From Haplosporangium gracile (lineage: Eukaryota > Mortierellomycota > Mortierellomycetes > Mortierellales > Mortierellaceae), in contig JAAAUF010000599.1 in assembly GCA_015499985.1 (NCBI GenBank), positions 1-26,202 on the forward strand: 26,202 bases of DNA, given 5' to 3'. Shown piece by piece: positions 1 through 10,453 of the stretch. The stretch's first letter is position 1. Every line of letters starts with the position of its first letter. The notes beneath the pieces are model-generated. The model saw only the letters and a program-made list of their open reading frames with translations, made no database searches and was not told the DNA's origin. The position numbers and the translations under genes are program-made.

Positions 1-90
1 TTTTTTTTTTTTTTTTGGAGTGATGGACGGTAGAAGGACCCTTTGGCGTTTTAAAAATGTGAGGTATGTGGCGCTGTCGAAGGGATCCAT
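1..90 (-). CDS. Possible 5' end of a minus-strand gene running off the left edge
   Basis: An ATG at 88-90 (minus) with an A-rich context (AAGAA before the ATG) opens a frame that stays open to the window edge, about 30 codons. The first codons read MDPFDSATYLTFL and the last five would be poly-lysine from the T16 tract at 1-16. Upstream on the same strand, a good splice donor (GTAAGT, 773-778) and a candidate acceptor (TTGCAG, just above the ATG) would fit a 5' UTR intron. The minus strand of 90-1500 is pyrimidine-rich, as are the promoters of other genes here. No family is recognisable, and the poly-A run at the edge may equally be non-coding. This is a weak call. Confidence 0.2.
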   Translation of the reverse strand, partial: MDPFDSATYLTFLKRQRVLLPSITPKKKKK

Positions 91-1500
91 TTCTTTGCGG
101 ATATCGATCAGACAGAGGGAGAGAGTGTGTGTGTGCTGCAAGGATAATGATACCGTCATACGTAGCGTGAACTGAAGTAACAAAAGAAAGGGGTTCGAAA
201 AGGCCACAAATAAAATTTGCAAAACGCCCAATGCGGCAGGGACCATCGGGCAGGCACGATCTGCAGCCAATGGGCGCATACGAGGGGGGCACAAATGAGG
301 GAGGGGTTCTTGAACAGACCCATGCAGTCATTCAGGAACACATCAATAAAAAAACACAGGAGTAGTGACTTGTAAGAGAGCATAGTTGGGAGAATGTTTG
401 GCGCCACAAACTGTGAAAAACCAAAAAGGACAAGGAGGCAGAAGATGTAACAGTTGGAGAGAGCAATGTGTGAAGGAGTGGGTAGGGGTGCTTTGAAATC
501 AAAATAGAACAATTAATGCTCCTGAGGTGTGTGCTCCATTGGCTGGTACAGTTGAGGATGCATCCTCTCCAAGAGATAAAAAAAAAAGAGAAAGTAGAAC
601 ATTGTTTGCTGAATCTATAATCTCTCGCTTTTTTTCTTTCTCCAGGAAGTGGCAAGAGGCGATAAGAGTGCGCCATGCCTTTCGTAGACACACCAGATCG
701 GGAATTCTCAGAAAACCGTAGAGAAAAAATGAGGACAAAGAGACAGGGGATGGTGGAGTGTGTGTGGAGAAAACTTACCGTTTGTAACAAAACACAAGTG
801 TGATCGAGGATGACACGTCAAGCCCGAGCAGAGAGTGGTGGTTGCGCTGAAGTATGTACGACAGGAAAGGAAGCAAGCACTGCGTTGTGAGAGCGTTGGT
901 GGTGCTTGAAGGAGGGTGAGAAGGGTGTGCTTTTAATTCTAGGGTTGGTTATTCCGGTAGCGCAAGAAAATGGGCGGGAGTAGCCGGGGATTGGGATTTC
1001 TTTTTGTAGTGTTGCCTTGGAGAGCTATAGTTTGGTGGTGCCGAGAGGCTTTTTGTGTATTTTGTACGTATTATTAAAAGGAGAAGGGTGGATGGTAAGT
1101 AGTAATGGAATTGTGCCGAAGGATAAAGAGAAATGAAAAGAAAAACAGATATGTGAAAAATAAGAAAGGAGAGACGTTCGATATAACGTTTTAGATACAG
1201 AAAATATATAACAAATGAAAATGAAGAAAAGGATAAGGTTGTTGTTGTGAAGGAAGGGCTAAGTTTTGCCAGAGTCACCGATGAGGGGGTAATGTTATGT
1301 GAGATTAGAATGCGGTTTAAGGAGAGGATGACGGTGTGGATATGACTATGAACGCTGGATTTGGGTAATGGGTATTATGATATATGATGTAAATGAATGC
1401 GAGTGAGTGAGTATGAACAGAAAGAACAATGTCGGTTAAAGAGGAAATAAAAGGGGAAGGGGGAGAGGAGGACAAGTGGAAGAATGAAAAGAAAAGAAGA
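91..1500. other. Purine-rich (+) gene-free stretch, probable minus-strand promoter/5' UTR
   Basis: No convincing coding exon was found. The + strand is strongly G/A-rich, so the minus strand is C/T-rich, like the sequence upstream of the ABC transporter and other genes in this window. A minus-strand splice donor at 773-778 (GTAAGT) suggests a transcribed, spliced leader. Short open frames on the minus strand here are low-complexity (Ser/Phe/Leu-rich) and look accidental. Confidence 0.35.
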
Positions 1501-4500
1501 GGAAAAAGAGAAAGCGGTGGTGGTGAGAAATAAAGAGATGAAAAAAAGACGAACCACCAGCGAGAAATATGAGCTTTTTCCCCTTTCCCAAAGGTGGCTA
1601 GATCCGTGCTCCATGCTCACCTTGTTGCTTACTTTCAGCCCACGTTTGACACTGAGTACAGCTTATCGACTGAATAATGACACCGCACGTAACATTACAG
1701 GGGGAAGCGGGATGGCATGGGAGGGGATGGGATATGATGGTTCTTGCGGAGAGCAAGTACGGATGGGCCGCATAGGATGACAGTTAAAACAGTTACAGCA
1801 GTTGACAACAAAAGAGTGAGCCATCATCTGTTGAAAAAAATAATAATAATAAACGCACGCTTCTTTCTAAAAACAACACAAATAGTGGTTGCCCTACTAG
1901 ACAGACATACAGACCGAATAACAGACGACCGAATCCAACGGACAATCAATTAGAGGGCGAACGACCAAAAAGTCCGTCACTTTGTCATTTACTATCATTA
2001 TTCTTTCTTTTCTGTGTACCGTAAGATATCATTGATTGTAAAGCATAAAAGAGATGAAAGAGAAGAATGAATTAAAGTATATCCTCGGTGAGGGTGCCCG
2101 ACCGTCCGTCCGTCCGTTCTGCCTCTTTCCTTCATCTTTCTCTTTCTACTTTCGAAACTCTACTTAAACGATGTTTATGTTATGATTGTTAGTCCCATAC
2201 CTTTTTTCACGTACCGCAACACATACAAGCGCACACAAGCACACAAAAGAAAGAGATGCCACGCGCGCAGCTCCCTCCTTTCGTTTCGTTCTCCGGCTGG
2301 GCAATCTTAGCTTGATTGACTTCGATTCGTTCATCCATCCCCCCTTCCTCTCCGTCGACAATCCGAGGGACGTGCATCTTTTTTACCCGTTCCATGCGAC
2401 AAAACGAAAAAAAAAGTCTCCCTGGTCCTCCATCCCATCCCAACTCAGTCAGTTAGGGAGGAACACAGTGTTAAGCAGGGAGGTTTTTTTTTCTTGTTTT
2501 ATTTTGTGGTGCTTTGCTTTTTCTTTGCTTTTGCATCAACCACAGCGCCCAGTCCTTTTCTGTGATTATTTTTTTTTCTTCACCCTCCCGGAGAAACAAG
2601 GCAGGGGGAATTAGGGAGAAAGAGAGGGTCGCCCCCAATGGTTTGCTGTAGATGGGTAGAAGTGCAGTCGTCATAGCTGTTTGTTTGTTTTGTTTTTACT
2701 GTCTCTCATTTGAGAAAGAAAAAAAATATCAACGAATGCTCACAATTCTCTGTTTACACTCCAAATACAGACATTGAACAAAGAGGTGATATTATCAGCG
2801 GTCCTTGAGCTGCTTTTGGCTATGAAAGAGAAACGAATATAAGAGGATGGAATCATGGATCACGGTGCTAATAAAACAATACCCTCAAAGGTATGGTACA
2901 TATACATGTCATAAAGGGGGTGTCAAAGAAACGTGCAAGCGGAACAATAGCCTAATAATGCTACTCAAAAATAGTAGTTGAAACAACAAGAAAGAAGTTT
3001 TGAACAATAGATTCTCCTTTTTCTCACTTCCTCTGAAAAAAGCCAGGCAAGTAATGGCAAAGACAAAGGAAAATAATGTTTGAAAGAGAAAGAAGGTTCT
3101 TCGACGAAATGATGAACAATCGCCTTACATCCTTTCCTTCTTCCTCTCTCTCCTCTTTCCCTTCAATTGATTCCATTTTGCTCGTCTTCCCTTTCCCTCC
3201 TGGTCCTTGCCCTTTGGCCCATTCCTCGTGCCATTTTCTGATCCCGAGCGAGTCCCTCCTCTTAGGAGAAATCAAAAAGAGAGTAGGCGGGGGTGGTAGT
3301 GGGGTCCAAGAAAAATATGAGTGCAGACAAGGTTTGTCTGAACTTCCTTTGAGAGATGCAAGGGTGAGGTGATCCCCTCCTTCTCCGCTCCCTCCCTCCC
3401 TCCATTCGCTCAGGAACACGAAAAAGAGGGGCGTCTGTTGCGTGCGGGAGAATGCATCTCAAGGCATAGAGGTATGTCCTCATTCCTGTCCCTCGTCACC
3501 GACAGACATGACGGAAGAACCAAATCAGCGTTGGATAAATGTGTAGATCGTTTACCGCGGATAATGCACAGTGTGTTGACCGTAAAACAAGCGTCTTCGT
3601 TCAGGAACAAAAAAAAAGAAAACAAAAAGAGAAAAAGCAGGGTTCCCGATCCATTTGGAATGTTTAGATGAGCAGACCACAACAAAACAAACCACAATTG
3701 GCAACAATAAGTTATGGATTTGTTTGTGTTGATGTGAGAGTGAGTGCTCGTAATGGTGTTGATAGTGGATCGAAATATCCAGATCTCTTTTTTTCCGTCC
3801 TTATTCAAGTCCCATCCTCCTCCTCCCCCATTGTCCCATCCCCTGTTTCGAGCTTGAACTTGCAACCATTACCCCCATTGCGGGGCTCGGTAAGGAGAGG
3901 GAGGCAAAAGAAAAAAGTGTTAGGGACTGTGTCGTGGAGTACAAGCAATGCGATGTCAAGCGGGAAATAGATTTTGATCCAGGTACACACAAACACGTTC
4001 AGAACTAGATGCAATTAGGACAATGTATACGATGGACCATAGCCACCTTCGCTCCCTCCCTCCCTTCCTTCACACTCCATGCAGCCCACAAAAGAGATCG
4101 AATAGGCCACACGTTTCATCCTCAGGGAGAAGAGGAGGAGAGGGGAATACTTGCATGACGAGCTATCTCCCTCTTCTTTGCCAACAGCCCCTCGACCATA
4201 CCTTATCCAGTCTTCAAGATCTCAAGTGTACCTGCTTCATCCTCCTCCAACATTCCCATCGCAACCAGTTTGGCTTGGCAACGGGCCTGTGGGAATATGT
4301 TTTAACCCCCCAAACAAATGTAACGCGGTCGCTACCGCCAGCCCGCCGCCGTTGTTATCGATTCTGACTTCTATTGTCACCAAAACAACAAAAGACGTCG
4401 TCTTTCATCATTGCCGCTCCTTTCAAACGCTCTCGTCTCTTTCATTTTCTTTTTCACTCTCTTAGCCACGCTCTTTTGTGTTGGGCCAAAAAAACTTTGG

Positions 4501-5551
4501 ATTTTGTGCAACAATCGGTCCACCGGCCGTTGGACAACCTCTCTCTTTTCTATCTCTTTGTCATTCTCCATGGTGCACATAAACATCCGAGGAAAAAAGG
4601 ATGGACAAGAGCATGGATACACAGCCATTTAGTACTGTCTATTTCTGGACCTCTCCCCCTTTCTTTCTCATGGCATGGTTCTCACTTTTTTTTCTGTTAA
4701 ATTCTCAATTAGTTGCCACATGGCAAACATATCAACTTCATGCATTCTCCTATATCTAATGTCCATTGTCCATCAGCAAAAAAACAAACAAACAAACAAA
4801 CAAACAAAATGAAAAATATATGATGTCCCAGGCTCACATTTTGTTCACTCACTCCATCGATATCTTTCCTCTCCCTCCTCTTTTAATCAGAGTTACCCGT
4901 TTCTGTGCAGTAAAGTGGCACGTTTATTTTTGTTGAAAAGCTCATGACAAAAGAGCTTCATCGACGGACGGTCGAACGGACAGGACACCTTTACATCGGA
5001 GAAGAAGCCATCTTTGAGCAGAGCTGGGCTCGCTCGTGATCATCCCGTCTTTTGTCATTCCTTCTCTCTGCATGTGCTTCTCACTGTTCCCAGACAAACG
5101 GCTACTTCGTTCCACCGTTTCTCTCTGTTTCTATTGCCCAACAAAATGATCGCCTCAATTATTGACGCTCTGTAATACATTCCGTCTTCTTTCTGGCTAT
5201 TCCGAAGAGGGTAATTCTAAGACAAGGGACATTGGGAGGCTTGATCCAAGCAAGGCTAGCTCATGTTTTACCAAACTGACTGTTTGTTCTTTTCTCCTAA
5301 TGCAATTTAACGGTCATCTCAATTTGTGCGGCATGCATGGTTTCTTGTTGCTGTTTTATTAGATATATCTTTGAAGGCCGTGTTATATTACCACTACGAG
5401 GGTACGAGGAAATAGAAGAATGAAGAAATAGGTAAGTCTTCCTGCACGTATCTCTTCACTTTTTATGTCTGAAGGCGAAACAGTGTATATGTGCTCATAT
5501 GGCTATTTTCTTTTGAAACCAATGCATGTCCAAAAAAAAAAAAAAAAAAAG
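1501..5551. other. Long gene-poor stretch with low-complexity tracts
   Basis: I see no supportable gene in about 4 kb. Open frames of 60-150 codons occur on both strands, but they are compositionally biased (Phe/Ser/Leu or Lys/Arg/Glu from pyrimidine or purine runs), overlap each other and lack family motifs. Pyrimidine-rich blocks on the + strand lie near 2100-2620, 3120-3260, 4020-4700 and 4860-5190. Short repeats include a CCGT tetranucleotide tract near 2100. A tract of 18 A residues (5533-5550) ends one base before the stop codon of the next minus-strand gene. Confidence 0.4.
4781..4808. repeat. (CAAA)n tetranucleotide microsatellite
   Basis: About six copies of the tetranucleotide AAAC/CAAA in tandem within intergenic DNA. 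It has no coding context. Confidence 0.85.
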
Positions 5552-6620
5552 TCAAGACGTTACCTTGTCGCCGTTGATGTGGCGTTGACGGTACTGGATA
5601 TACTCACTATACCCGTAGAACGCAAACAAGAATCCTGCCACCGTTGAGGCTCCCACTCCAGTCTGAATCGCTTGAAAGTTCGTGACTATACGCGCCACAG
5701 TAAACAACAAGCAAAGAAACACCTGTTGTTAGACCTAATACGCAGAGATTCCAATAGTAATCTAGAAGAAGTAAAAAAATGAAAAGAACAGGAACAGTCG
5801 CTAGTCGGGCTACTTACTGGCGTTCTTGCAGCGGTCATAGTCAACGATGCCATTAACTTCATAGTTATTGCAGAAGGCCTTAATGCCAGTTCCGATGACG
5901 ATCGCCGTCGCAAACGAGAAAAAGCACAGCGTTGATGCAATCAACAATGCCTATTGGTAGGGAGGAGTGGATACGTAACATTTAGATGTTAGTTACGGAA
6001 TTCTATTTTCATTCGAGTCTGCTTGGCATTCTGAGAAGACAATCCATTCGCCATTTAGGGAGGGGGCAGAGTGCTTACAGCGACAGAGGCACGCTTGCCC
6101 TTGAACCGCTCCGATCGTTTCCAGGTCACAAAGTCCATTGCAAACAGCGCAATTCCTCCTGCAGCGATCAAAAACCTATTTCGTGATCGAGAGGGAACGA
6201 GAGACTGATTAATGCCAAATAATTTCACGTACTTGGCCTTTACTACAAGCAGCATCGACTATTTTTTCTTCTCTTTCTTCTATCCTTACCCGATGGTGTC
6301 AGTGAATCCACAAGCGGAATCGTGGAAGGTCCATGTCCTTGGGTTACCGAGAAGCAGACAGATCTTTCGGCCATTCCACCTATTTTTTCATCATCCCCAA
6401 AAAAACAATGTCCTGTCAGTTGTGTTTTACGTTTCGCGGTTGGGTCCATTTCTCACTGTTCGTTCCCATAGCAAGCAACATGAACGTATGGGTTTGCTGT
6501 ATTTTACTCCAAGTAGCTGTTCCTGGACATGGTGCCATAGATAATAAAGCCCAGAAGAGTGAGGATGGTCGACATCACAAAGTCGGCCTTGAGGTATCCT
6601 GAATCGTGCGCGAATGCCAT
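5552..6620 (-). CDS. Small four-TM membrane protein, MARVEL-like
   Basis: Five exons on the minus strand, 6620-6508, 6337-6290, 6175-6079, 5950-5818 and 5685-5552, join in frame to 174 aa. Donors are GTAAAA, GTAAGG, GTAAGC and GTAAGT, and acceptors end in AAG, TAG, TAG and TAG. The start is the only ATG at the head of exon 1 (MAFAHDSGYLKAD). Four hydrophobic segments lie near residues 15-32, 52-70, 86-107 and 132-152, with a short loop holding two Cys-containing stretches. Small size, four helices, short termini and charged patches after helix 2 (WKRSERFKGKR) resemble the fungal MARVEL/SUR7-like class at plasma membrane or vesicle membranes. This assignment rests on topology, not a diagnostic motif. 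The last codons read through a GTAACG that could also be a donor, so the C-terminus is slightly uncertain. Confidence 0.75.
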
Positions 6621-7454
6621 GCTGTTGCGTTTGATGAAAAAAAAAGTAAATGGAGGTGTGATGAGAGACAGGATGGGGATGATGTCTGTGATGGTGGTGA
6701 TGTGCTTTTTGTGAAGAAGGGAGGAGTTCGTTGTATGAGCCGAGGTGTGTTGTGTCGGGTTGTCGTTGCTTGTCAGCTCGGCTAACGTTCTTGGTTCCTG
6801 TTTTGTTTCACTGTCTTGGCTCCTGAAAGGATGGTGGGGGATCGGTCAGTTGATGAGGGTGGTGGGGTTCCTGAACGATGATGAACGATCAAAGAAAAAA
6901 AGAAGCAAGAAAAGAAAAAGAGATGAGCAAGATTCCCCTTCCTTGTACTTGACAGACCAGACAGTTTGCTCTCAACCATCCTTCTCCATGGAGAACAACT
7001 CCTCTCTTCCAACTCTCAAAAAAAGAATAAAACAAGGTTGTCAGGTTACTAACTAGGGCGCTTTAACATGACAAAGGAATAAAAATCAAAGAGAACTGTG
7101 TCAGAGCCCTGGTCGTTTTTCCAATGGAACAGCACACCCAGACACACAGAGTTCCTCTCTTATTTCACTCTCCTCTTTCGCTCTTCTCTTCTCCACTAGA
7201 GAGTCTCATGCGAGACGCCAGCTCTTAGACTTTTTTTCTTACGCCAGCTCTCATACTTCCCTCTCCACCGCAACATTCCAGACTCAGCTCCTCCCTCCCT
7301 TTCCCCTTTCCGGCTCCCCTGTCCCGCAGTGGGCGTCATTCTCCTCTCCCTCTTTTGACTAATTACTCCGAGACAAACTGAGTAATCCTAACTGATCGTA
7401 CCTGAACATCTTTTCTTATTTATTCAACTCCACTAATTAACAGCCAGTAGTTCT
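6621..7454. other. Intergenic region between two minus-strand genes
   Basis: Nothing coding is supportable. It holds the upstream region of the four-TM gene and the 3' flank of the next gene. A pyrimidine-rich block at about 7130-7350 contains a short direct repeat (ACGCCAGCTCT, twice, near 7215 and 7243). Confidence 0.5.
7419..7424 (-). terminator. Polyadenylation signal AATAAA
   Basis: AATAAA on the minus strand, about 31 bases downstream of the stop codon of the beta-helix membrane protein gene. Confidence 0.55.
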
Positions 7455-9125
7455 TCACACAAAGGTCAGCCTGGCGCCACCATACTTGGACTGAAGACTC
7501 ATCACACCCTTTTCCTCTTTGCCGCCATTCTGGAGGGACTTGTGTCCAACCTTGACGGTCTTGGTGCTCTCCTTGTAATCAATCCAGCTGGCGCTGTTGG
7601 GTGCCTCAGCCACAGAGGCGCGTCCATAGTCGGTGCGGACATCGATCGAGCCCAGGTAATTGTCGCTCTATTTTGTCCAAGATGGGACAACAAAAAGGAA
7701 CAGTTTTGTCCGTCATGCAGGGCGGTTGTTAATATAATCATAAAAAAAAGTGCACACAAGCAAGTGAAGGTGGGAAAATAATGATGACTTACGACAGTAG
7801 ACTGGACAGAACCCATGTTAGCGCTCAACTCCTGGTGCAGGACTTGTTTAGGTGCCAGAACAACATCCGTCGCTACATGTCCAACAAGTGACAACCCGTT
7901 GAAGTGGACATCTCCAAGGACTGCCTCCTTCTCCAGAGCAGCAGGTTCGTATCCAGAACCAGGACGTACAATCGCCTCAATGCTACCGGTGTTGGTCTTG
8001 AAGTTCAGATTGTGACAAAGTTCTTGAGTAGCCATACCATTTCCTGGAAAGATCGGGTTCGTGGTGGCGTTGACCTTGATTGACCCTACAGTCGATTCGA
8101 GCGTTACAGACAATCCATGTCCGTGGACAGGAATGGCGGATCCAATGTTGATGGATCCCGTGACAGAGCTAATATCCAGATTCTTGGCCTGAACACCGCC
8201 ACCACCCACAGTCTCGAAATCATGAAGGACAATGTTACCGACGGTAGTCCGGAGCAATATCGATTCGAATGCAATCTTGGAGACACCTCTGACATCAAGA
8301 TCCAAGAGGACTCCAGTGACGATGAGGCGGTTGTAGGAGCGAAGAGTGGATGGGAAGATGATCTTGATATCAACCTTGGCACAGAACTTTCTGTTGTGAG
8401 GCCAGCGTCGACCACGACGGCCAGTGTTGTCCTCAGACGAGAGGACGATTGTAAGCTTCCTATTGACCTCGGTAACCTCGACCTCCAATCCCTTGATCGC
8501 TCCATGATGATGCCCACCATTCCCCATTTCCTTCTCCTTAATAGCCTCCTGTTCCTTCTCCTCGGGATAGTTCTTGGTGACCCAGGCATCGATAAACACC
8601 GTAGGCTTGGAAACATCATCCCGTGTCAACACCTCGACCGCAGAAGTGATATCGCCCTTGTCGAACGCAACCTCAATACTATCAGCAGTGTCGGAGGTGA
8701 TCATCGAAGGTCCGTTCCAGGGAACCAGATGATGGCGACAGTGATCGTCGTCCATCCAAGTCGCCTTGTCATAAACCCAGTGCTTAACAGCCCAGAAGAA
8801 CCAGAGTAATGAGAGTACAATGACTACCCGGCGGAGGGTCGTTCGACTCCGTGTGTTTTCATGTGTTCCCGCAAGGCCTATCGACGCAGTTAGAAAAAAA
8901 AAAAAAGAAAGGGAGCATTTAGTGTCAAATGGGTTGTGTATAGCATGTAGCAAACATAAGAGGGAGAGTGGGTTACGTTGTTGAGGACTTACAGCGCTTG
9001 CAAAGGACACCGCGGGTACATCCACGCTTGGGTTGTTGTGGCTGCCTGTTCAAGAGGGGCTGGTTCTCTTGTCCGTCGTATGTGACAGGGACATAGCCTG
9101 CGTCTGACGCTGGTTGGTTATCCAT
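7455..9125 (-). CDS. Type II membrane protein with DUF4097-like beta-helix ectodomain
   Basis: Three exons (9125-8993, 8877-7793, 7667-7455) splice in frame to 476 aa, with donors GTAAGT and GTAAGT and acceptors ATAG and ATAG. Residues 1-60 form a hydrophilic cytosolic tail with a basic Cys cluster near residues 33-45. One membrane helix follows at about 61-79 (VVIVLSLLWFFWAV), with positive charges on the N-terminal side, so the roughly 400-residue C-terminal part should face the lumen or exterior. The ectodomain repeatedly shows Gly-Ser-(Ile/Val)-x-hydrophobic rungs: GSINIGS, GSIKVNA, GSIEAIV, GSVQSTV, GSIDVRT. Such rungs are typical of the DUF4097 putative-adhesin right-handed beta-helix family. 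A role in the cell surface or secretory pathway is inference; the substrate is unknown. The start ATG lies about 42 bases below a TATA-like box. The last 71 residues come from exon 3, which restores the final rung. Confidence 0.85.
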
Positions 9126-9167
9126 TATGTGAAAAAATGTGCGGAAGAATGAAAAAAAAATTGGTCT

Positions 9168-9177
9168 CCTTTTTATA
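9168..9177 (-). promoter_or_regulatory. TATA-like box
   Basis: TATAAAAAGG on the minus strand, about 42 bases upstream of the ATG of the beta-helix membrane protein gene. It is probably the core promoter. Confidence 0.5.
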
Positions 9178-9651
9178 CGTAACAAACAAGTACTTTTCGT
9201 TTATGTGCGTTTGCCAAGGATCAATTTTTGTTTGTTGTTTGTTTAGTTCCTTGGCATGCAGCTCTCTCTCAAGCACACCCCTCACGCACACACACGACGC
9301 CTCCGCAGGCACACTCGATAAAAAGGCGGCGTGTGCTCAATTCACACATTTATATAAGACTAGGGAAAAGTAATAACATACGGCGCGTTTTTATTTCTTC
9401 CACCTGTAATACCCTCCCACAAACTTAGCGGCGCAACTTTCTTTCATAAAGACAAACCGCAGCGGCGCTCGATCGCTTTGCGCCTAGATTCTTGGGAATT
9501 GATTTTACCACAGTCTCCTATTACTACATGTACGTTTATTGTTTCCTTTTGTTTGGTGGCAAACCGAAGAGTAAGCACAGTGTTTCGATGTCAAAGCTCA
9601 ACCATAGGGGCCAGCGTACGTTTTTCTTTTTGCTTCTAGCATTAACAATGT
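9178..9651. other. Intergenic region upstream of the beta-helix gene
   Basis: No gene is seen. A second TATA-like motif (TATATAAGA) lies near 9351, and short CA-rich and GTTT-rich stretches occur. It probably contains the upstream promoter of the beta-helix gene and the 3' flank of the Sel1-like exon. Confidence 0.4.
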
Positions 9652-9829
9652 TTATTTAACGATTTTGTTGAGCAAGCTCCGCTTCTTTTCTCCATCGACA
9701 CTATAGCCTTGCTGCTCCAGTTGATCGATACTTGTCTTCGCGTCAGCATATCCTCCGTCGAGCGCCTCTTTGTACCGCTCCATCGCCTTTGTTTTGTCTT
9801 TTGAGACGCCATCCCATGTTCCTTTGCGC
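9652..9829 (-). pseudogene. Orphan terminal exon with a Sel1-like repeat
   Basis: After an acceptor-like AATTAG on the minus strand, an open frame of 58 codons ends at TAA (9652-9654). It reads KGTWDGVSKDKTKAMERYKE and onward through ALDGGYADAK. The pattern Lys-Ala-x3-Tyr-x2-Ala-x3-Gly-x2-x-Ala is that of the second helix of a Sel1-like (TPR-related) repeat, followed by a charged C-terminal tail. No in-frame ATG opens it, and I could not find a preceding exon with a matching phase: the frame needs two bases from upstream, and the next upstream open frame ends in the wrong phase. It is either the last exon of a gene whose other exons are degraded or very short, or a relic of a Sel1-repeat protein gene. 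Confidence 0.4.
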
Positions 9830-9949
9830 CTAATTGGCCTCTGACGACAGCATTCAAAGTAGTTCTCGGGACAGAAACATCCGAAGCGGATTAAGGTTAT
9901 TCATGGGAAAGAATTGAGGTAGCGTTAGACAACCATCACGAACGGCGAG

Positions 9950-10453
9950 TCAAAAGGCAACATATTTAATAAGAGCGGTGTTTTGCGTTTTGAGGGTAGG
10001 TCCTTTAAGAAACGGAAGGACAAAAGTTCCAGAGTGCATATGAACAGCATTGTTCTTGAAGGCAAGCGAAGATGTCGTCCCACGGGAAAATGATCGTGCC
10101 CGAGGCAGGTTTGCGGCGGTAGGCGATATGAATGATATCTGACGAGGTGAAAAAAAGGTGTCCGTTTCCGTTGGCACGGCGGACAGCTTGCGCGTGAGGG
10201 TCGACCTCCTGGAGGGTCGCCATGAAAGTCAAGTTTCTGAAGGGTATGGTTTGAATGACTAGTTACAAGGTTGGCGATGTGGAATATTGATTACAAAGGT
10301 GAAGGAATGAAAAAAGTCGACTTTGTCTTTGTAGAAGACGTGAAAGTAAAAAGCTGATTTGATGTTTTCAGGACGTGCGATTTGTCCACGGCATGAGAGT
10401 ATGCTCATTAGTGGCTGGAATTGGTGAAATTGACGTTACCTGATCCCTCCCAT
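9950..10453 (-). pseudogene. Short gene of unknown family with an apparent +1 frameshift
   Basis: A 14-base exon at 10453-10440 (MGGI plus two bases, donor GTAACG) joins to an exon starting at 10236 (acceptor TTCAG). The frame continues through MATLQEVDPHAQAVRRANG and SDIIHIAYRRKPASGTII to about 10064, then loses coding character and stops at 10005. From about 10060 a different frame carries on with coding-like codons (KNNAVHMHSGTFVLPFLKG) to a stop at 9950. One extra T in the GCTTGCC context near 10062 would explain the shift. As it stands the gene encodes only 81 aa; read across the shift it would be about 100. I do not recognise the family. Alternatives are an assembly indel, a young pseudogene, or (least likely) recoding. 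Confidence 0.4.

Noticed and set aside
2095..2120. Possible shared regulatory motif CGACCGTCCGTC here and, inverted, near 4962
   Set aside because: One copy is part of a simple CCGT repeat, so the match is probably compositional.
3410..3970. Overlapping 100-150 codon frames on both strands
   Set aside because: They are low-complexity, mutually overlapping and have no motif or splice structure.
8117..8809. 230-codon + strand open frame
   Set aside because: It lies antisense inside exon 2 of the beta-helix membrane protein gene, whose frame, splice sites and repeated rungs are convincing. It is a shadow frame.
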